64,000 nucleotides of DNA, from positions 1,488,001 through 1,552,000 of the forward strand of contig NZ_CM001441.1 in the NCBI RefSeq assembly GCF_000244895.1. Direction: 5' to 3'. The stretch comes from Desulfosporosinus youngiae DSM 17734 (GTDB taxonomy: Bacteria; Bacillota; Desulfitobacteriia; Desulfitobacteriales; Desulfitobacteriaceae). Shown piece after piece: positions 1 through 8,622 of the stretch (the stretch's first letter is position 1; each line of letters begins with the position of its first letter). The notes under the pieces were generated by a model, which was given only the letters and a program-made list of their open reading frames with translations, had not been told where the DNA came from and made no database searches. The position numbers and the translations under genes were made by a program.

Positions 1-387
1 GGAAATGAAACTGACGATTATGTTTCTCTTGCTCGGGAAAAGGGTTTCGATGTGGTAACGGGTAAGGTGGGCTCTATGGACGTGCAAAAGATTATCGCGG
101 CCGTTGAAACTGCAGCTAAACGCCAGGGTTTGACCGATGACAGTTATCGTTCTCAACATGCACTTTATCATGCTATTCTTGATGCTTTGCAGGGGTTGGG
201 CCGGGGGCCTCTTCAATTGGGAAATATTTTGCGTACAGTAGGACTTCGCTTTGCTATTGTCAAAGGGCCGCGCACGCTGGAGGATTTAGATGACCTTTGG
301 ATTGCTGTCAGCATGTATGGAATGATTGGCGCCCCGATTAAAGGGCATGAACATGAGGTTTGCGGTTTAGGAATAAATCATTTGTAA
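1..387 (+). CDS. hutP: HutP, hut operon antiterminator (5' end outside window)
   Basis: The frame is open from base 1 to a TAA at 385-387, so the N-terminus lies upstream of the window. The visible 128 residues carry family blocks I recognise: GKVGSMD, SQHALYHAILDAL, ILRTVGLRFAIVKG and, at the C-terminus, WIAVSMYGMIGAPIKG followed by GLGINHL. In Bacillus, HutP is a hexameric RNA-binding protein that needs L-histidine and a divalent metal. It binds NAG-triplet RNA and prevents termination ahead of the histidine-degradation genes. Here it lies directly upstream of a leader terminator and hutH, which fits that role. Family assignment is firm; the mechanism at this locus is inferred. Confidence 0.93.
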   Translation, partial: GNETDDYVSLAREKGFDVVTGKVGSMDVQKIIAAVETAAKRQGLTDDSYRSQHALYHAILDALQGLGRGPLQLGNILRTVGLRFAIVKGPRTLEDLDDLWIAVSMYGMIGAPIKGHEHEVCGLGINHL

Positions 388-446
388 AGATTTGCAGTTT
401 GCTCTTATTTTCAGAAATGTATTGAACTATGAAAGTTGCAATAAAA

Positions 447-520
447 TAGGGTATGCTCAGAGTTATTAGATGTTTGAGGGCTAAGCTATAGACGAAGGTT
501 TATAGCTTAATCCTCTTTTT
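447..520 (+). promoter_or_regulatory. HutP-type leader: NAG triplets and intrinsic terminator
   Basis: Between hutP and hutH there is a hairpin in which TAAGCTATA (482-490) pairs with TATAGCTTA (501-509). It is extended by GAGG (476-479) with CCTC (512-515) and followed by a T-tract (516-520). Overlapping and preceding it is a run of NAG triplets: TAG 447-449, GAG 460-462, TAG 467-469, GAG 476-478, AAG 483-485 and TAG 489-491. Several are separated by 3 to 6 bases. HutP is known to bind NAG repeats, so this is a plausible HutP-dependent antitermination site. The hairpin is seen; the HutP binding is inferred. Confidence 0.65.
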
Positions 521-544
521 CATTGCTCTAGAAGGAGGCCGAAT

Positions 545-2104
545 ATGAGCGTAGTATTAGCAGAAAAAGCCAAAGTGACTTTAGATGGTGAAACCCTTAC
601 CTTAGAGCAAGTAGTTGCGGTTGCACGGTACGGTGCCCAGGTGGAATTACATCCTGCAGCTAAGGAAAAAGTCCTGAAATCCCGGGAGTATGTGGATCAG
701 TTAATTGAAGGAAATCAAACAGTCTATGGAATTACCACGGGCTTCGGCAAGTTCAGCGATGTCCTGATTTCCAAAGATGATGCTAAGAAGTTACAACGCA
801 ACCTTATTATGAGTCATGCAACCGGAGTAGGGGAGCCCCTATCGCCGGAGGTCGTGAGAGGAATTTTACTTCTGAGAGCAAATGCTTTAGCAAAAGGCTT
901 TTCAGGTATTCGTCTTTCAACTTTGCAGGCCTTGCTTAACATGCTGAATGCAGGAATTGTGCCTGTTGTACCAGAGAAAGGATCACTTGGCGCAAGCGGT
1001 GATTTAGCTCCTTTATCCCATATGGTTTTAGTTTTGCTTGGAGAGGGGGAAGCGTTCTATAAGGAGCGCCGCATGAGCGGGCGGGAAGCCTTGGCCCTGG
1101 CCAAGCTAGAACCTGTGGTTCTGGAAGGAAAAGAGGGGCTGGCTCTTATTAACGGTACTCAGGTCATGACAGCCATCGCAGCCTTGGCCGTCTGGGATGC
1201 TGAGATTCTTTGTGAATCGGCAACCATTACAGCCGCTTTAACCCTTGAAGCCCTTGAGGGTATTCTCAAGGCTTTTGATCCGAAAATTCATGCGGCACGT
1301 CCTCACCAGGGACAAATTGCTGTGGCGCAGCAAATCCGTCGGCTCACGGAAGGCAGCACGTTTGTCGCGGATGAACAGCACCCCAGAGTGCAGGATGCCT
1401 ATGCACTCCGCTGTGTTGCTCAGGTTCATGGCCCTTCCCAGGAAGCAGTTGCGTATGCCAAAAAGATCGTGGAAATCGAGATCAATTCTGCCACAGATAA
1501 TCCTTTGATTTTCCCGGAAGAAAATACCGTGCTCTCGGGAGGGAATTTTCACGGTCAGCCTATTGCTTTAGCCATGGACTTTCTTGGCATTGCGGTGGCA
1601 GAGCTTGCTAATATCGCTGAACGCCGCCTGGAGCGTTTAGTTAATCCAAACCTAAGTGGCCTGCCGGCGTTTTTGACCCCCAACGGAGGGCTGAATTCCG
1701 GGTTTATGATTGTGCAGTATTCTGCAGCCTCGTTGGTTTCCGAAAACAAGGTTTTAGCCCATCCGGCCAGTGTCGATTCCATTCCTTCTTCGGGTAACCA
1801 GGAAGACCATGTAAGTATGGGAACGATTGCAGCCCGTAAGGCTCGAAGTATTATAGAGAATACGGCTCATGTATTGGGGATGGAACTTTTAGCTGCCTGC
1901 CAGGGCTTGGATCTGAGAGCCGGGAAAGGAGAACTTAAACTCGGAAAAGGAAGCGAAGGTGCTTATCGGCTTGTCCGGTCAAAAGTGGCTGCTCTTGAAG
2001 AAGATCGTGTTATGTATACGGATATTAATGCGGCTAAAGAGTTGGTTTCCTCGGGGAAGTTAGTTGCTTCCGTGGGTTTTGAATTGGCCCGAAAAGGGAA
2101 TTGA
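545..2104 (+). CDS. hutH: Histidine ammonia-lyase
   Basis: A 519-residue protein of normal family length. The MIO-forming Ala-Ser-Gly sits in GSLGASGDLAPLSHM near residues 149-151. Other blocks are YGITTGFGKFSDV near the N-terminus, NGTQVMTA, and SSGNQEDHVSMG toward the C-terminus. It deaminates L-histidine to trans-urocanate and ammonia, the first step of histidine degradation, in the cytoplasm. The ATG at 545 has a strong ribosome binding site (GAAGGAGG, 531-538). No hutU, hutI or hutG follows; a terminator comes straight after, so the rest of the pathway must be elsewhere or absent. Expression is probably governed by the HutP leader upstream. Confidence 0.96.
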   Translation: MSVVLAEKAKVTLDGETLTLEQVVAVARYGAQVELHPAAKEKVLKSREYVDQLIEGNQTVYGITTGFGKFSDVLISKDDAKKLQRNLIMSHATGVGEPLSPEVVRGILLLRANALAKGFSGIRLSTLQALLNMLNAGIVPVVPEKGSLGASGDLAPLSHMVLVLLGEGEAFYKERRMSGREALALAKLEPVVLEGKEGLALINGTQVMTAIAALAVWDAEILCESATITAALTLEALEGILKAFDPKIHAARPHQGQIAVAQQIRRLTEGSTFVADEQHPRVQDAYALRCVAQVHGPSQEAVAYAKKIVEIEINSATDNPLIFPEENTVLSGGNFHGQPIALAMDFLGIAVAELANIAERRLERLVNPNLSGLPAFLTPNGGLNSGFMIVQYSAASLVSENKVLAHPASVDSIPSSGNQEDHVSMGTIAARKARSIIENTAHVLGMELLAACQGLDLRAGKGELKLGKGSEGAYRLVRSKVAALEEDRVMYTDINAAKELVSSGKLVASVGFELARKGN

Positions 2105-2134
2105 AGGTTGAGTTGAATCAGGGATAAACTGGAA

Positions 2135-2166
2135 TGGGTGCTTCTTGGAGGAAGCACCCATTTTTG
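2135..2166 (+). terminator. Intrinsic terminator after hutH
   Basis: A perfect 10-bp stem TGGGTGCTTC / GAAGCACCCA (2135-2144 and 2151-2160) with a 6-base loop, followed by TTTTTG. Confidence 0.9.
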
Positions 2167-2339
2167 TTTGGAGTTACTGTCAATGCTGTGGTTGAGTTAA
2201 GGTGAACAGGAGAATTTGGTAATGGATAGTATGCCATTAAGTGGGAAATGTAATAAATGGGGTTTTGATCCTTTTCAGAGAAGCCTTTCATGCCGCTACC
2301 GCAGCACCATTAGAGGATGAAAATACGTCCTTTGGGTCG

Positions 2340-2519
2340 GGCAGCTTCTCCCACATCCGTTCACTCAGCACTCCGAGGCTCGCCCACTCACCGGCGCGGG
2401 ACTCCGCCAAACCTCCGGTTAGTACCTGATGTGAACCCGTGGCTCCGTTTCCCCGTACCGGTTTGTGGGCTTTTACCGCCTCTCCATGCGATGAGTTCAC
2501 TCCTGTGGGAGAAGCTGCC
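2340..2519. repeat. Noncoding element bounded by 16-bp perfect inverted repeats
   Basis: GGCAGCTTCTCCCACA (2340-2355) is exactly inverted as TGTGGGAGAAGCTGCC (2504-2519). It encloses about 150 bp that is more GC-rich than the flanks. The octamer GTTCACTC also occurs just inside each end in direct orientation. No convincing gene lies within; an open minus-strand frame has no family signature. It could be a MITE-like relic or a structured RNA. No clear target-site duplication is visible. The rest of 2167-2648 shows nothing else I can name. Confidence 0.5.
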
Positions 2520-2600
2520 TGGCTTTGAGGTCTGTGGGATTCTTTAGGGCAGTTTTAGGAAGTATTTTTTAGGATGCGTTTTTCTGAGGAACATAAAGGA

Positions 2601-2629
2601 TTGACATATTGTATAGGGGGGTATACTAT
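2601..2629 (+). promoter_or_regulatory. csoR promoter with overlapping CsoR-type operator
   Basis: A -35 TTGACA (2601-2606) is followed by TATACTAT (2622-2629). The -10 is best read as TACTAT at a 17-bp spacing. Between and overlapping them is GTATA-GGGGGG-TATAC (2611-2626), a near-palindrome with a G-tract. This is the layout of operators bound by CsoR-type copper-sensing repressors. It predicts autoregulated, copper-inducible expression of csoR-copA. Confidence 0.7.
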
Positions 2630-2648
2630 ATTGCTTAGAGGTGGTTCT

Positions 2649-2993
2649 ATGAATTCTGATGAAAAGCAGGCACATACCTGCTCAGTTTGTGGCAATGAAT
2701 CCATGGGTCAAGGGGAACGGAAAAGTCATCATGACGAGAAAACGATTAAAGAACTTACAACTCGCATGAATCGTATTGAAGGGCAAGTACGTGGTATTAA
2801 AGGTATGATCGAACGACATGTTTATTGTGACGATATCCTGAATCAGATCTCTTCCGCTCAATCTGCTTTGGATGGGGCTGCCCGGCTGCTGCTGGAAAAA
2901 CATATGAAATCATGTGTTAAGGAGCGGCTCCAAGGGGGCGAGGATCAGGTTGTAGATGAGGTTTTGAAGACAATCTTTCGCATGATTCGCTAA
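2649..2993 (+). CDS. csoR: CsoR-family copper-sensing repressor
   Basis: About 114 residues from the ATG at 2649 (RBS GAGGTGG just upstream). An upstream in-frame extension would run through the promoter and is rejected. The protein has a Cys-rich N-terminal tail (CSVCGN), then the all-helical DUF156 fold: RMNRIEGQVRGIKGM, the first metal ligand in HVYCDDIL, and the His and Cys ligands in EKHMKSCV. This Cys-His-Cys set is the copper(I) site of CsoR, distinguishing it from RcnR-type nickel sensors. Copper binding releases the repressor from DNA. It is followed after 29 bp by copA, so the two are probably co-transcribed. Confidence 0.9.
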   Translation: MNSDEKQAHTCSVCGNESMGQGERKSHHDEKTIKELTTRMNRIEGQVRGIKGMIERHVYCDDILNQISSAQSALDGAARLLLEKHMKSCVKERLQGGEDQVVDEVLKTIFRMIR

Positions 2994-3022
2994 AATACGG
3001 ATCATAGTTTGGGGGATGAAAA

Positions 3023-5803
3023 ATGACGGAACACGCGAAACAAGAACCTAAAGAAATTCATGTTTATGGGATGATGTGCCAGCATTGTGTCAACCATGTC
3101 ACTAAGATTCTTGAAAAGTATCCCAGTGTGCAGGAAGTTCAGGTATCGTTAGAGGATTCGAAGGTTGCCTTTACTTGGGATCCCGCTCAGGTCAATCTGG
3201 CAGATGTTGAGAAAGAAATAGTGGAGGCGGGTTATTCCTTGGTGCCTCCGGCAGATGGACAAGATGAGCCGAAGCTGGATCAAGAGAACCGGGATAATCC
3301 TGATGAAAAGAATCAGATGCCTCAGGATGACCAGGAGAACTTGGCAAAGCCCGATAACCCGGAGAAAGCAACTGAAACAATGGGTGTGACTGCCGCTGCG
3401 GAAAAAAAGCAGCTCTTTAAAATTAGTGGGATGACTTGCGCTAATTGTGCTTTGACCATTGAAAAAGGTCTTAAGGCCATGCCTGGTGTAAAATCGGCCG
3501 CTGTCAATTTTGCTTCCGAAAAACTTACAGTGGAAACAGACCCTGATGTTGTAAACGATGATGATCTCCTGGCGAAGATCAAGGATCTGGGCTATGCTGC
3601 TCAGAGCGCAGATGAAGGAAAGCAGCAATTTAGAGTGGGCGGTATGACCTGTGCAAATTGTGCCTTAGCCATTGAAAAGAAACTTAAGGGTACTCAGGGA
3701 GTCCGGAGCGTGGCTGTTAATTTAGCGAGCGAAACTGTGACAGTGGAGTTTGACCCCGGTGTTGTGACTATGAGGGAAATTTTCGAACAGGTTCGGGATG
3801 CCGGATATACTCCCATTGAGAATGAAGAGGATAATCAGGATGACCGGGCTGCGGTCAAACAGCGCAATTGGCTCATTTTCAGCGGAATTCTCTCGTTGCC
3901 TATCATGCCGCTTATGTTTCTGCCCATGTCTGCTTCCTTAATGTATACAATGCTTATTTTAGCAACTATCGTTCAGTTTACGGCTGGCTGGACATTTTAT
4001 CGCGGTGCTTACCATGCCTTAAAAAACCGCTCCGCTAATATGGATGTCTTAGTGGCCATTGGGATTACAGCCGCTTATGGTTACAGTTTGATGACAACCC
4101 TTCATATGTTTATTCCCTCACTATTTTTTGAAGGACCCAACTTCTTTGATACATCGGCTTTATTGATAACCTTTGTACGCTTTGGAAAATATCTGGAGGC
4201 TAAAGCCAAAGGACGAGCGGGTCAGGCCCTGAAACGGCTGTTGGAATTGCAGGCCGACAAAGCCCATTTATTGGTCGATGGTGAAGTTAAGGAAGTGGCG
4301 GCCTCCGAGCTGAAAATCGGGGATATTACGATTGTTAAGTCCGGGGAACGAATACCTGTCGATGGCGAGATTATTGAAGGAACTGCGAGCATTGATGAAG
4401 CGATGCTGACTGGGGAATCCATTCCCGTTGACAAAGGGGTAGGGGACCCTGTAATCGGGGCTACCATTAATCGTTCGGGCAGCATCAAAGTTAAAACCAC
4501 TAAAACAGGTAAGGATACCGTTCTTTCCGGAATTATTAAAATGGTAGAAGATGCTCAGGGCGTAAAGCCACCGATTCAGCGTTTGGCGGATAAGATCTCA
4601 AATTATTTTGTGCCGGCGGTGGTTGCCATTTCAGTGCTGACCTATCTGATCTGGTATGTTGCGTTAGATAGTACGTTTGTCTTTGCCTTTACGGCGGCAA
4701 TTGCGGTTTTAGTGATCGCTTGCCCTTGTGCACTGGGTTTGGCTACTCCTACAGCGATTATGGTTGGCAGCGGCGTAGGATTAAACCGGGGTATATTATT
4801 TAAGTCTGCTGCAGTACTCGAAGGGATTGCCCATTTGCAAGCCGTTGGATTTGATAAAACGGGAACGCTGACTAAGGGAACACCCGAAGTAACGGATATC
4901 TTGCCCTATTCAGATTACACAAGAGACGAGGTTCTTAAAATTGCGGCCGCCGGTGAAAATCCCTCGATTCATCCATTGGCTCAGGCTGTGGTCGCAGAAG
5001 CTAAGAAGGAAGAAATTCCAGTGCACGAAGTTGGAGAGTATCATGAAGAGGCGGGATATGGTGTTGCCTGTGTCTATGAAGGGCAGCCCCTGCTCATTGG
5101 CAACCTTAAATTAATGCACAAGTACAAGGTAGATGTTAAAGACTCGGAACAGGATTTTCTGCGTCTTGCCGAATCGGGCAGAACGACGAGCTTTATTGCC
5201 TTAGGCGGCCAGGTCATCGGACTTATCGCCTTAGCCGATGTCGTGAAGGAAAGTACCAAAGAGGCCGTAGCAAGGCTTCATCGCCTGGGCTTAAAGACGT
5301 TCATGATTACCGGGGACAATAAAAAAGTCGCCAATGTTGTTGGCGAGCAGGTTGGAATAGATGATGTGATCGCGGAAATATTGCCCCAAGATAAGATTAG
5401 TATTATTAAGAAATATCAGGACCAGGGTTTTAAAGTCGCCATGGTAGGGGATGGCATTAATGATGCGCCGGCCTTGGCTCAAGCAGATATAGGAATTGCC
5501 ATCGGATCAGGGACGGATGTGGCCAAAGAAACCGGGGACGTTGTCCTGGTTCGCAACGACCTCCTTGATGTTGAACGGGCCATTCGTTTAGGCCGAAGAA
5601 CTTTGCGTAAAATAAAACAGAATCTTTTTTGGGCTTTGATTTATAATGCGATTGGTATTCCAATTGCAGCGGGTGTTCTCTATCCGGTAACCGGACAACT
5701 GTTGCCCCCGGAATGGGCAGGGCTGGCGATGGCGTTTTCGTCCGTGTCCGTGGTGACAAGTTCTCTCTTGTTAAGAAGGTATGACACGAGGCTGGCGGAC
5801 TAG
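3023..5803 (+). CDS. copA: Copper-exporting P1B-type ATPase with three metal-binding domains
   Basis: 926 residues, longer than the usual roughly 800 because there are three N-terminal heavy-metal domains. Their CxxC motifs are at C19/C22 (MMCQHC), near residue 138 (GMTCANC) and near 210 (GMTCANC). An acidic Asn/Gln/Pro-rich linker separates the first two. The core has TGES (actuator), the CPC metal-transport motif in ACPCALGLATPT (about 567), the phosphorylated Asp in DKTGTLTKG (about 611), the HP motif in SIHPLA and GDGINDAPAL (about 808). It exports Cu(I) across the membrane using ATP. It lies in an operon with csoR. Confidence 0.97.
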   Translation: MTEHAKQEPKEIHVYGMMCQHCVNHVTKILEKYPSVQEVQVSLEDSKVAFTWDPAQVNLADVEKEIVEAGYSLVPPADGQDEPKLDQENRDNPDEKNQMPQDDQENLAKPDNPEKATETMGVTAAAEKKQLFKISGMTCANCALTIEKGLKAMPGVKSAAVNFASEKLTVETDPDVVNDDDLLAKIKDLGYAAQSADEGKQQFRVGGMTCANCALAIEKKLKGTQGVRSVAVNLASETVTVEFDPGVVTMREIFEQVRDAGYTPIENEEDNQDDRAAVKQRNWLIFSGILSLPIMPLMFLPMSASLMYTMLILATIVQFTAGWTFYRGAYHALKNRSANMDVLVAIGITAAYGYSLMTTLHMFIPSLFFEGPNFFDTSALLITFVRFGKYLEAKAKGRAGQALKRLLELQADKAHLLVDGEVKEVAASELKIGDITIVKSGERIPVDGEIIEGTASIDEAMLTGESIPVDKGVGDPVIGATINRSGSIKVKTTKTGKDTVLSGIIKMVEDAQGVKPPIQRLADKISNYFVPAVVAISVLTYLIWYVALDSTFVFAFTAAIAVLVIACPCALGLATPTAIMVGSGVGLNRGILFKSAAVLEGIAHLQAVGFDKTGTLTKGTPEVTDILPYSDYTRDEVLKIAAAGENPSIHPLAQAVVAEAKKEEIPVHEVGEYHEEAGYGVACVYEGQPLLIGNLKLMHKYKVDVKDSEQDFLRLAESGRTTSFIALGGQVIGLIALADVVKESTKEAVARLHRLGLKTFMITGDNKKVANVVGEQVGIDDVIAEILPQDKISIIKKYQDQGFKVAMVGDGINDAPALAQADIGIAIGSGTDVAKETGDVVLVRNDLLDVERAIRLGRRTLRKIKQNLFWALIYNAIGIPIAAGVLYPVTGQLLPPEWAGLAMAFSSVSVVTSSLLLRRYDTRLAD

Positions 5804-6003
5804 AGTGTGGTCTTGACTGGCTGAATGTTAAGAAAACAAAATCGGTTCTAGAGTGTAGTTTCCTTCCAATTAGATACTGATTTGCAGAATCTGGGGAGGG
5901 ATAAGTATACAAGCTTATATGGTAAATTAAAGTTGCCATGCAAGAGAAAGAGATTTGATTTTTTAAGAAGTTATTGGATGCTTCTGTGTTAGGAGGTGAA
6001 AAA

Positions 6004-6204
6004 ATGAGCCAAACCATCCTGAAGATTGAAGGTATGACTTGCAACCATTGTAAAATGCGAGCAGAAAAAGCTCTGCAAGGGGTAAGCGGTGTTGAAAGCG
6101 TGAATGTTGATCTGGCAAACAAGGAAGCTATTGTAACCGGAGATGCTGAGCGTGCGGATCTTGTTAAAGCAGTCGTTAATGCCGGCTATAGTGTTAAAGA
6201 CTAA
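6004..6204 (+). CDS. copZ: Copper chaperone CopZ
   Basis: A 66-residue single HMA-domain protein starting at the ATG at 6004 behind AGGAGGTGA. The metal site is GMTCNHC near the N-terminus and the fold ends in AGYSVKD. It binds Cu(I) and hands it to CopA. It follows copA after a 200-bp gap in which I see no clear second CsoR operator, so it may be read through from copA or have its own promoter. A terminator follows. Confidence 0.93.
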   Translation: MSQTILKIEGMTCNHCKMRAEKALQGVSGVESVNVDLANKEAIVTGDAERADLVKAVVNAGYSVKD

Positions 6205-6236
6205 TCGTTCGTTTTCAGTAGTTTAATCATGAGCGG

Positions 6237-6286
6237 CCTGTATCTTCGATAGTTATTTATCGAAGATACAGGTCTTTATTTTTTTC
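6237..6286 (+). terminator. Intrinsic terminator of the copper module
   Basis: CCTGTATCTTCGATA pairs with TATCGAAGATACAGG across a short AT loop, followed by TCTTTATTTTTTTC. Confidence 0.9.
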
Positions 6287-6403
6287 AAGGGTTTGATGTC
6301 TAAGACGAATAGCTGTTTAAGGAGAAGTTTATTCAAGCGAAGAATTCAAAGAATCGGATGAATACGTCATCTTTGGATAGACTATTCCATGAGGTGATGA
6401 ACA

Positions 6404-6601
6404 ATGCCAAGAAACGATGGCAATAAATGCAAGAATGAAGATCTCAAGAAAATTGAATTAACCCTTCGCAACATTCATAAAAATGAAGAATTTTTATTAG
6501 AGAATGCCGAGGAATTAAGTGCTCATCAAATTAAAGATGTTAAAGCTCATTTGGCATCTAAGAAAAAGCATCTTGAAGAAATAGATGGGACGATTAAATA
6601 G
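6404..6601 (+). CDS. Small helical protein, unknown function
   Basis: 65 residues, charged and Lys/Glu-rich, predicted to be mostly alpha-helical. It resembles many small uncharacterised spore-former proteins, but I do not recognise a family. The ATG at 6404 is preceded by GAGGTGATG and the gene is closed by its own hairpin terminator, which supports it being real. Confidence 0.6.
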   Translation: MPRNDGNKCKNEDLKKIELTLRNIHKNEEFLLENAEELSAHQIKDVKAHLASKKKHLEEIDGTIK

Positions 6602-6627
6602 GAGCGAAATGCTCCTTTTAATTTTGC
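6601..6627 (+). terminator. Terminator after the small helical protein
   Basis: GGAGC-GAAAT-GCTCC followed by TTTTAATTTTG, overlapping the stop codon region. Confidence 0.75.
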
Positions 6628-6652
6628 TTTTCGTTCTATCGTTGAATATAAT

Positions 6653-6680
6653 AAGAGGGATATCTCGCGATATCCCTCTT
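6653..6680 (-). terminator. Perfect hairpin downstream of the SASP gene
   Basis: AAGAGGGATATC (6653-6664) and GATATCCCTCTT (6669-6680) form a perfect 12-bp stem with a TCGC loop. It lies between two convergent genes. The T-tract on the minus strand is weak, so it may work as a stabilising 3' hairpin. Confidence 0.6.
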
Positions 6681-6700
6681 AATCACCTAACCCTATTTAG

Positions 6701-6907
6701 TTAGATTTTGGTTCCACCCTTAAGATGTTCCTCAGCAAACTGAATCATACGTTTGGTCATTTGACCGCCTACTGATCCATTCTCGCGGCTTGTGCGGTCG
6801 CCGCCTAATTGAAGGCCCATTTCATTTGCTACTTCATACTTGAACTGATCCAATGATTGTGCTGCACCTTGAGTTGCTGGTGTGTTAGTACTTCTTTCTC
6901 CTGCCAT
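6701..6907 (-). CDS. Alpha/beta-type small acid-soluble spore protein
   Basis: 68 residues containing both family signatures: YEVANEMGL and GGDRTSRENGSVGGQMTKRM. In the family the GPR protease cuts within the first of these conserved segments during germination. These proteins coat and protect DNA in dormant spores. Made in the forespore under sigma-G in known systems; I did not confirm a sigma-G promoter here. The gene stands alone, and its presence shows the organism is an endospore former. Confidence 0.95.
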   Translation of the reverse strand: MAGERSTNTPATQGAAQSLDQFKYEVANEMGLQLGGDRTSRENGSVGGQMTKRMIQFAEEHLKGGTKI

Positions 6908-7119
6908 GATAGGTACCCTCCTTTAAATTATGTTTGTGTACTGGAACATCCTTATTATATGTTTTAAGGCTTTTCTTACTCAGGTAATTATTGCTACAAT
7001 ATAAAGAGGTTTCCTTTTTATTATTGACCAATGTCCGAAAAACAATTATTATTGATTTTAGAGAATTTTACGATTAGAATTAAGTTATACAGAATTACTT
7101 TAGTGGGGGAGAATTCCGG

Positions 7120-7770
7120 ATGAGCTTGAAAATGAAGGAACCGGTGAACACTTGGACACATTTTGTCCTGTTTATGGCGGCAATTGTAGGACTTGTGTTT
7201 CTGATTATCTTAAGTAAGCATAACATCTCCAAACTTATTACCATGACGATTTATGGAGTAAGTATGATTTTGCTTTACGGGGCGAGCTCCCTTTATCATT
7301 GGGTTCGAACCACCCCTCAAAAAGAACTTCTCCTGAAAAAGGTGGACCATATAGCCATTTATTTGTTAATTGCCGGCTCCTATACACCGGTTTTTTACTA
7401 CGGATTAGAAGGAGCGTGGCGTTGGGCGATGCTCTGTGTTGTTTGGGCTTTGGCGATCATTGGAATGCTCTTGAAAATTTGGTTTATCGGTGCCCCAAGA
7501 TATGTTTCTTCAGCTTTTTATGTTTCCTTAGGCTGGATCGCGTTAGTTCCCTTCTTCCAGCTGGTTAAGAATTTGCCGATTGGTGCGATCATTCTTATGG
7601 CCGTAGGCGGAGTTACATATACCATAGGTGCCATCATATATGCCACAAAGATCTTTGATTTCTTTCCGAAACGGTTTGGTTTTCATGAAATATTTCATCT
7701 GTTTATTGGAGTCGGAAGTATCGTGCATTATATTATGATATTGTTATATATCATACCGATGGCGGGGTAG
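7120..7770 (+). CDS. Hemolysin III / PAQR-family membrane protein
   Basis: 216 residues with about seven hydrophobic segments. Family marks are SSLYHW near residue 57, KVDHIAIYLLIAGSYTPV and the C-terminal FHEIFHLFIGVGS with its histidines. The conserved Ser/His/Asp/His set resembles the zinc site of the PAQR/CREST superfamily. The hemolysin name is historical; the physiological role in bacteria is not settled. The ATG at 7120 follows a GTGGGGGAG ribosome binding site. Confidence 0.85.
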   Translation: MSLKMKEPVNTWTHFVLFMAAIVGLVFLIILSKHNISKLITMTIYGVSMILLYGASSLYHWVRTTPQKELLLKKVDHIAIYLLIAGSYTPVFYYGLEGAWRWAMLCVVWALAIIGMLLKIWFIGAPRYVSSAFYVSLGWIALVPFFQLVKNLPIGAIILMAVGGVTYTIGAIIYATKIFDFFPKRFGFHEIFHLFIGVGSIVHYIMILLYIIPMAG

Positions 7771-7850
7771 GCAGGGTTTTAACCTGATATGAATACATTT
7801 GGATAAAAAAGCAGGGCTGTTGCAAAACAGCTTTCGGAAAATACTATGTA

Positions 7851-7899
7851 CAAAAAAATCAGCCCGAGAGGACGTTTTTTACGCCTTTCGGGTCTTTTT
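7851..7899 (+). terminator. Repeated terminator-like element, copy 1
   Basis: AGCCCGAGAGGACG ... CGCCTTTCGGGT followed by CTTTTTAAT. The upstream arm and its 5' flank (ATCAGCCCGAGAGGACG) recur almost exactly at 32780-32796. The element sits between convergent genes. Confidence 0.7.
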
Positions 7900-7976
7900 A
7901 ATATCTTATCCTAATACCTTATCCTAAAAAATACCTGAGCAAATTGCTAGGCAAATTCATTTTGCAGCGGTTCTTT

Positions 7977-8432
7977 TTAAATATCCTCAATGCAAAAGGC
8001 TACCGCCTCTTCCGCACTGTAATCTCCATAGACGAGCTTCATTAAGCCCGGGTAATAGGTATCAAATCCCAGTACCCCGTTCCAAACAATATTCAGTATT
8101 TGATCTTGAGAAGGCTGTGCGTCAGAGAGATCCAGGAATGTGCGATATCGTATCTCACCATTTTCCATATCCATTTCTAAGTTGCCATTGGCTAGTTCGT
8201 AATTAACCCGGCTCATAAAATCGCAGACTTCAAGGCGTTTAGAGGCGGGGATCGTTTGCTTAATATGGGTGTTGCAAAGCAGAGATTCCTGCTCTTCATC
8301 AACAAAAAGGAAAGCGTGAAAATCTGTATTTATGCCGCGAATCTCAAGTTTGATGATTCCATTTTTGTTGTCAAAATCAAATTCCCAACCGTTTTGACTT
8401 AGAATCTCATAGAGCACCCGAAATAAGGACAT
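7977..8432 (-). CDS. YbjN-domain protein
   Basis: 151 residues of the YbjN / type III chaperone-like fold. It begins FRVLYEILSQNGWEFDFD and has the typical order of short beta strands (IKLEIRG, HAFLFVDEE) and helices, with ANGNLEMDMENGEIRYR in the middle. Members of this family are small cytoplasmic proteins of poorly defined function. The assignment rests on overall pattern, so it is moderate. No operon partner. Confidence 0.6.
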   Translation of the reverse strand: MSLFRVLYEILSQNGWEFDFDNKNGIIKLEIRGINTDFHAFLFVDEEQESLLCNTHIKQTIPASKRLEVCDFMSRVNYELANGNLEMDMENGEIRYRTFLDLSDAQPSQDQILNIVWNGVLGFDTYYPGLMKLVYGDYSAEEAVAFCIEDI

Positions 8433-8622
8433 GTTTCAGCAGCCTCCTCTATGGCACTTGTTAGTTAACAAATTCCACGTAAAGCTCTGAAATTCCTTCC
8501 CGTTATGAAAGGTATAAATAAAATAGTTTAACAAAGAGAAAGGTTTTTTAATAAGAATCACGAATTGATTGAATATAGTCAATTTATTGAATATGATCCC
8601 TCTCTGAGGAGGTGTGACCTTT

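Noticed and set aside
2288-2500. Minus-strand 70-codon frame inside the inverted-repeat element
   Set aside because: No RBS and no recognisable family; the open frame is explained by high GC content.
5457-6122. Long minus-strand open frame (221 codons) opposite copZ and the copA end
   Set aside because: Antisense to well-supported copA and copZ, no RBS, no family signal; composition typical of a shadow frame.
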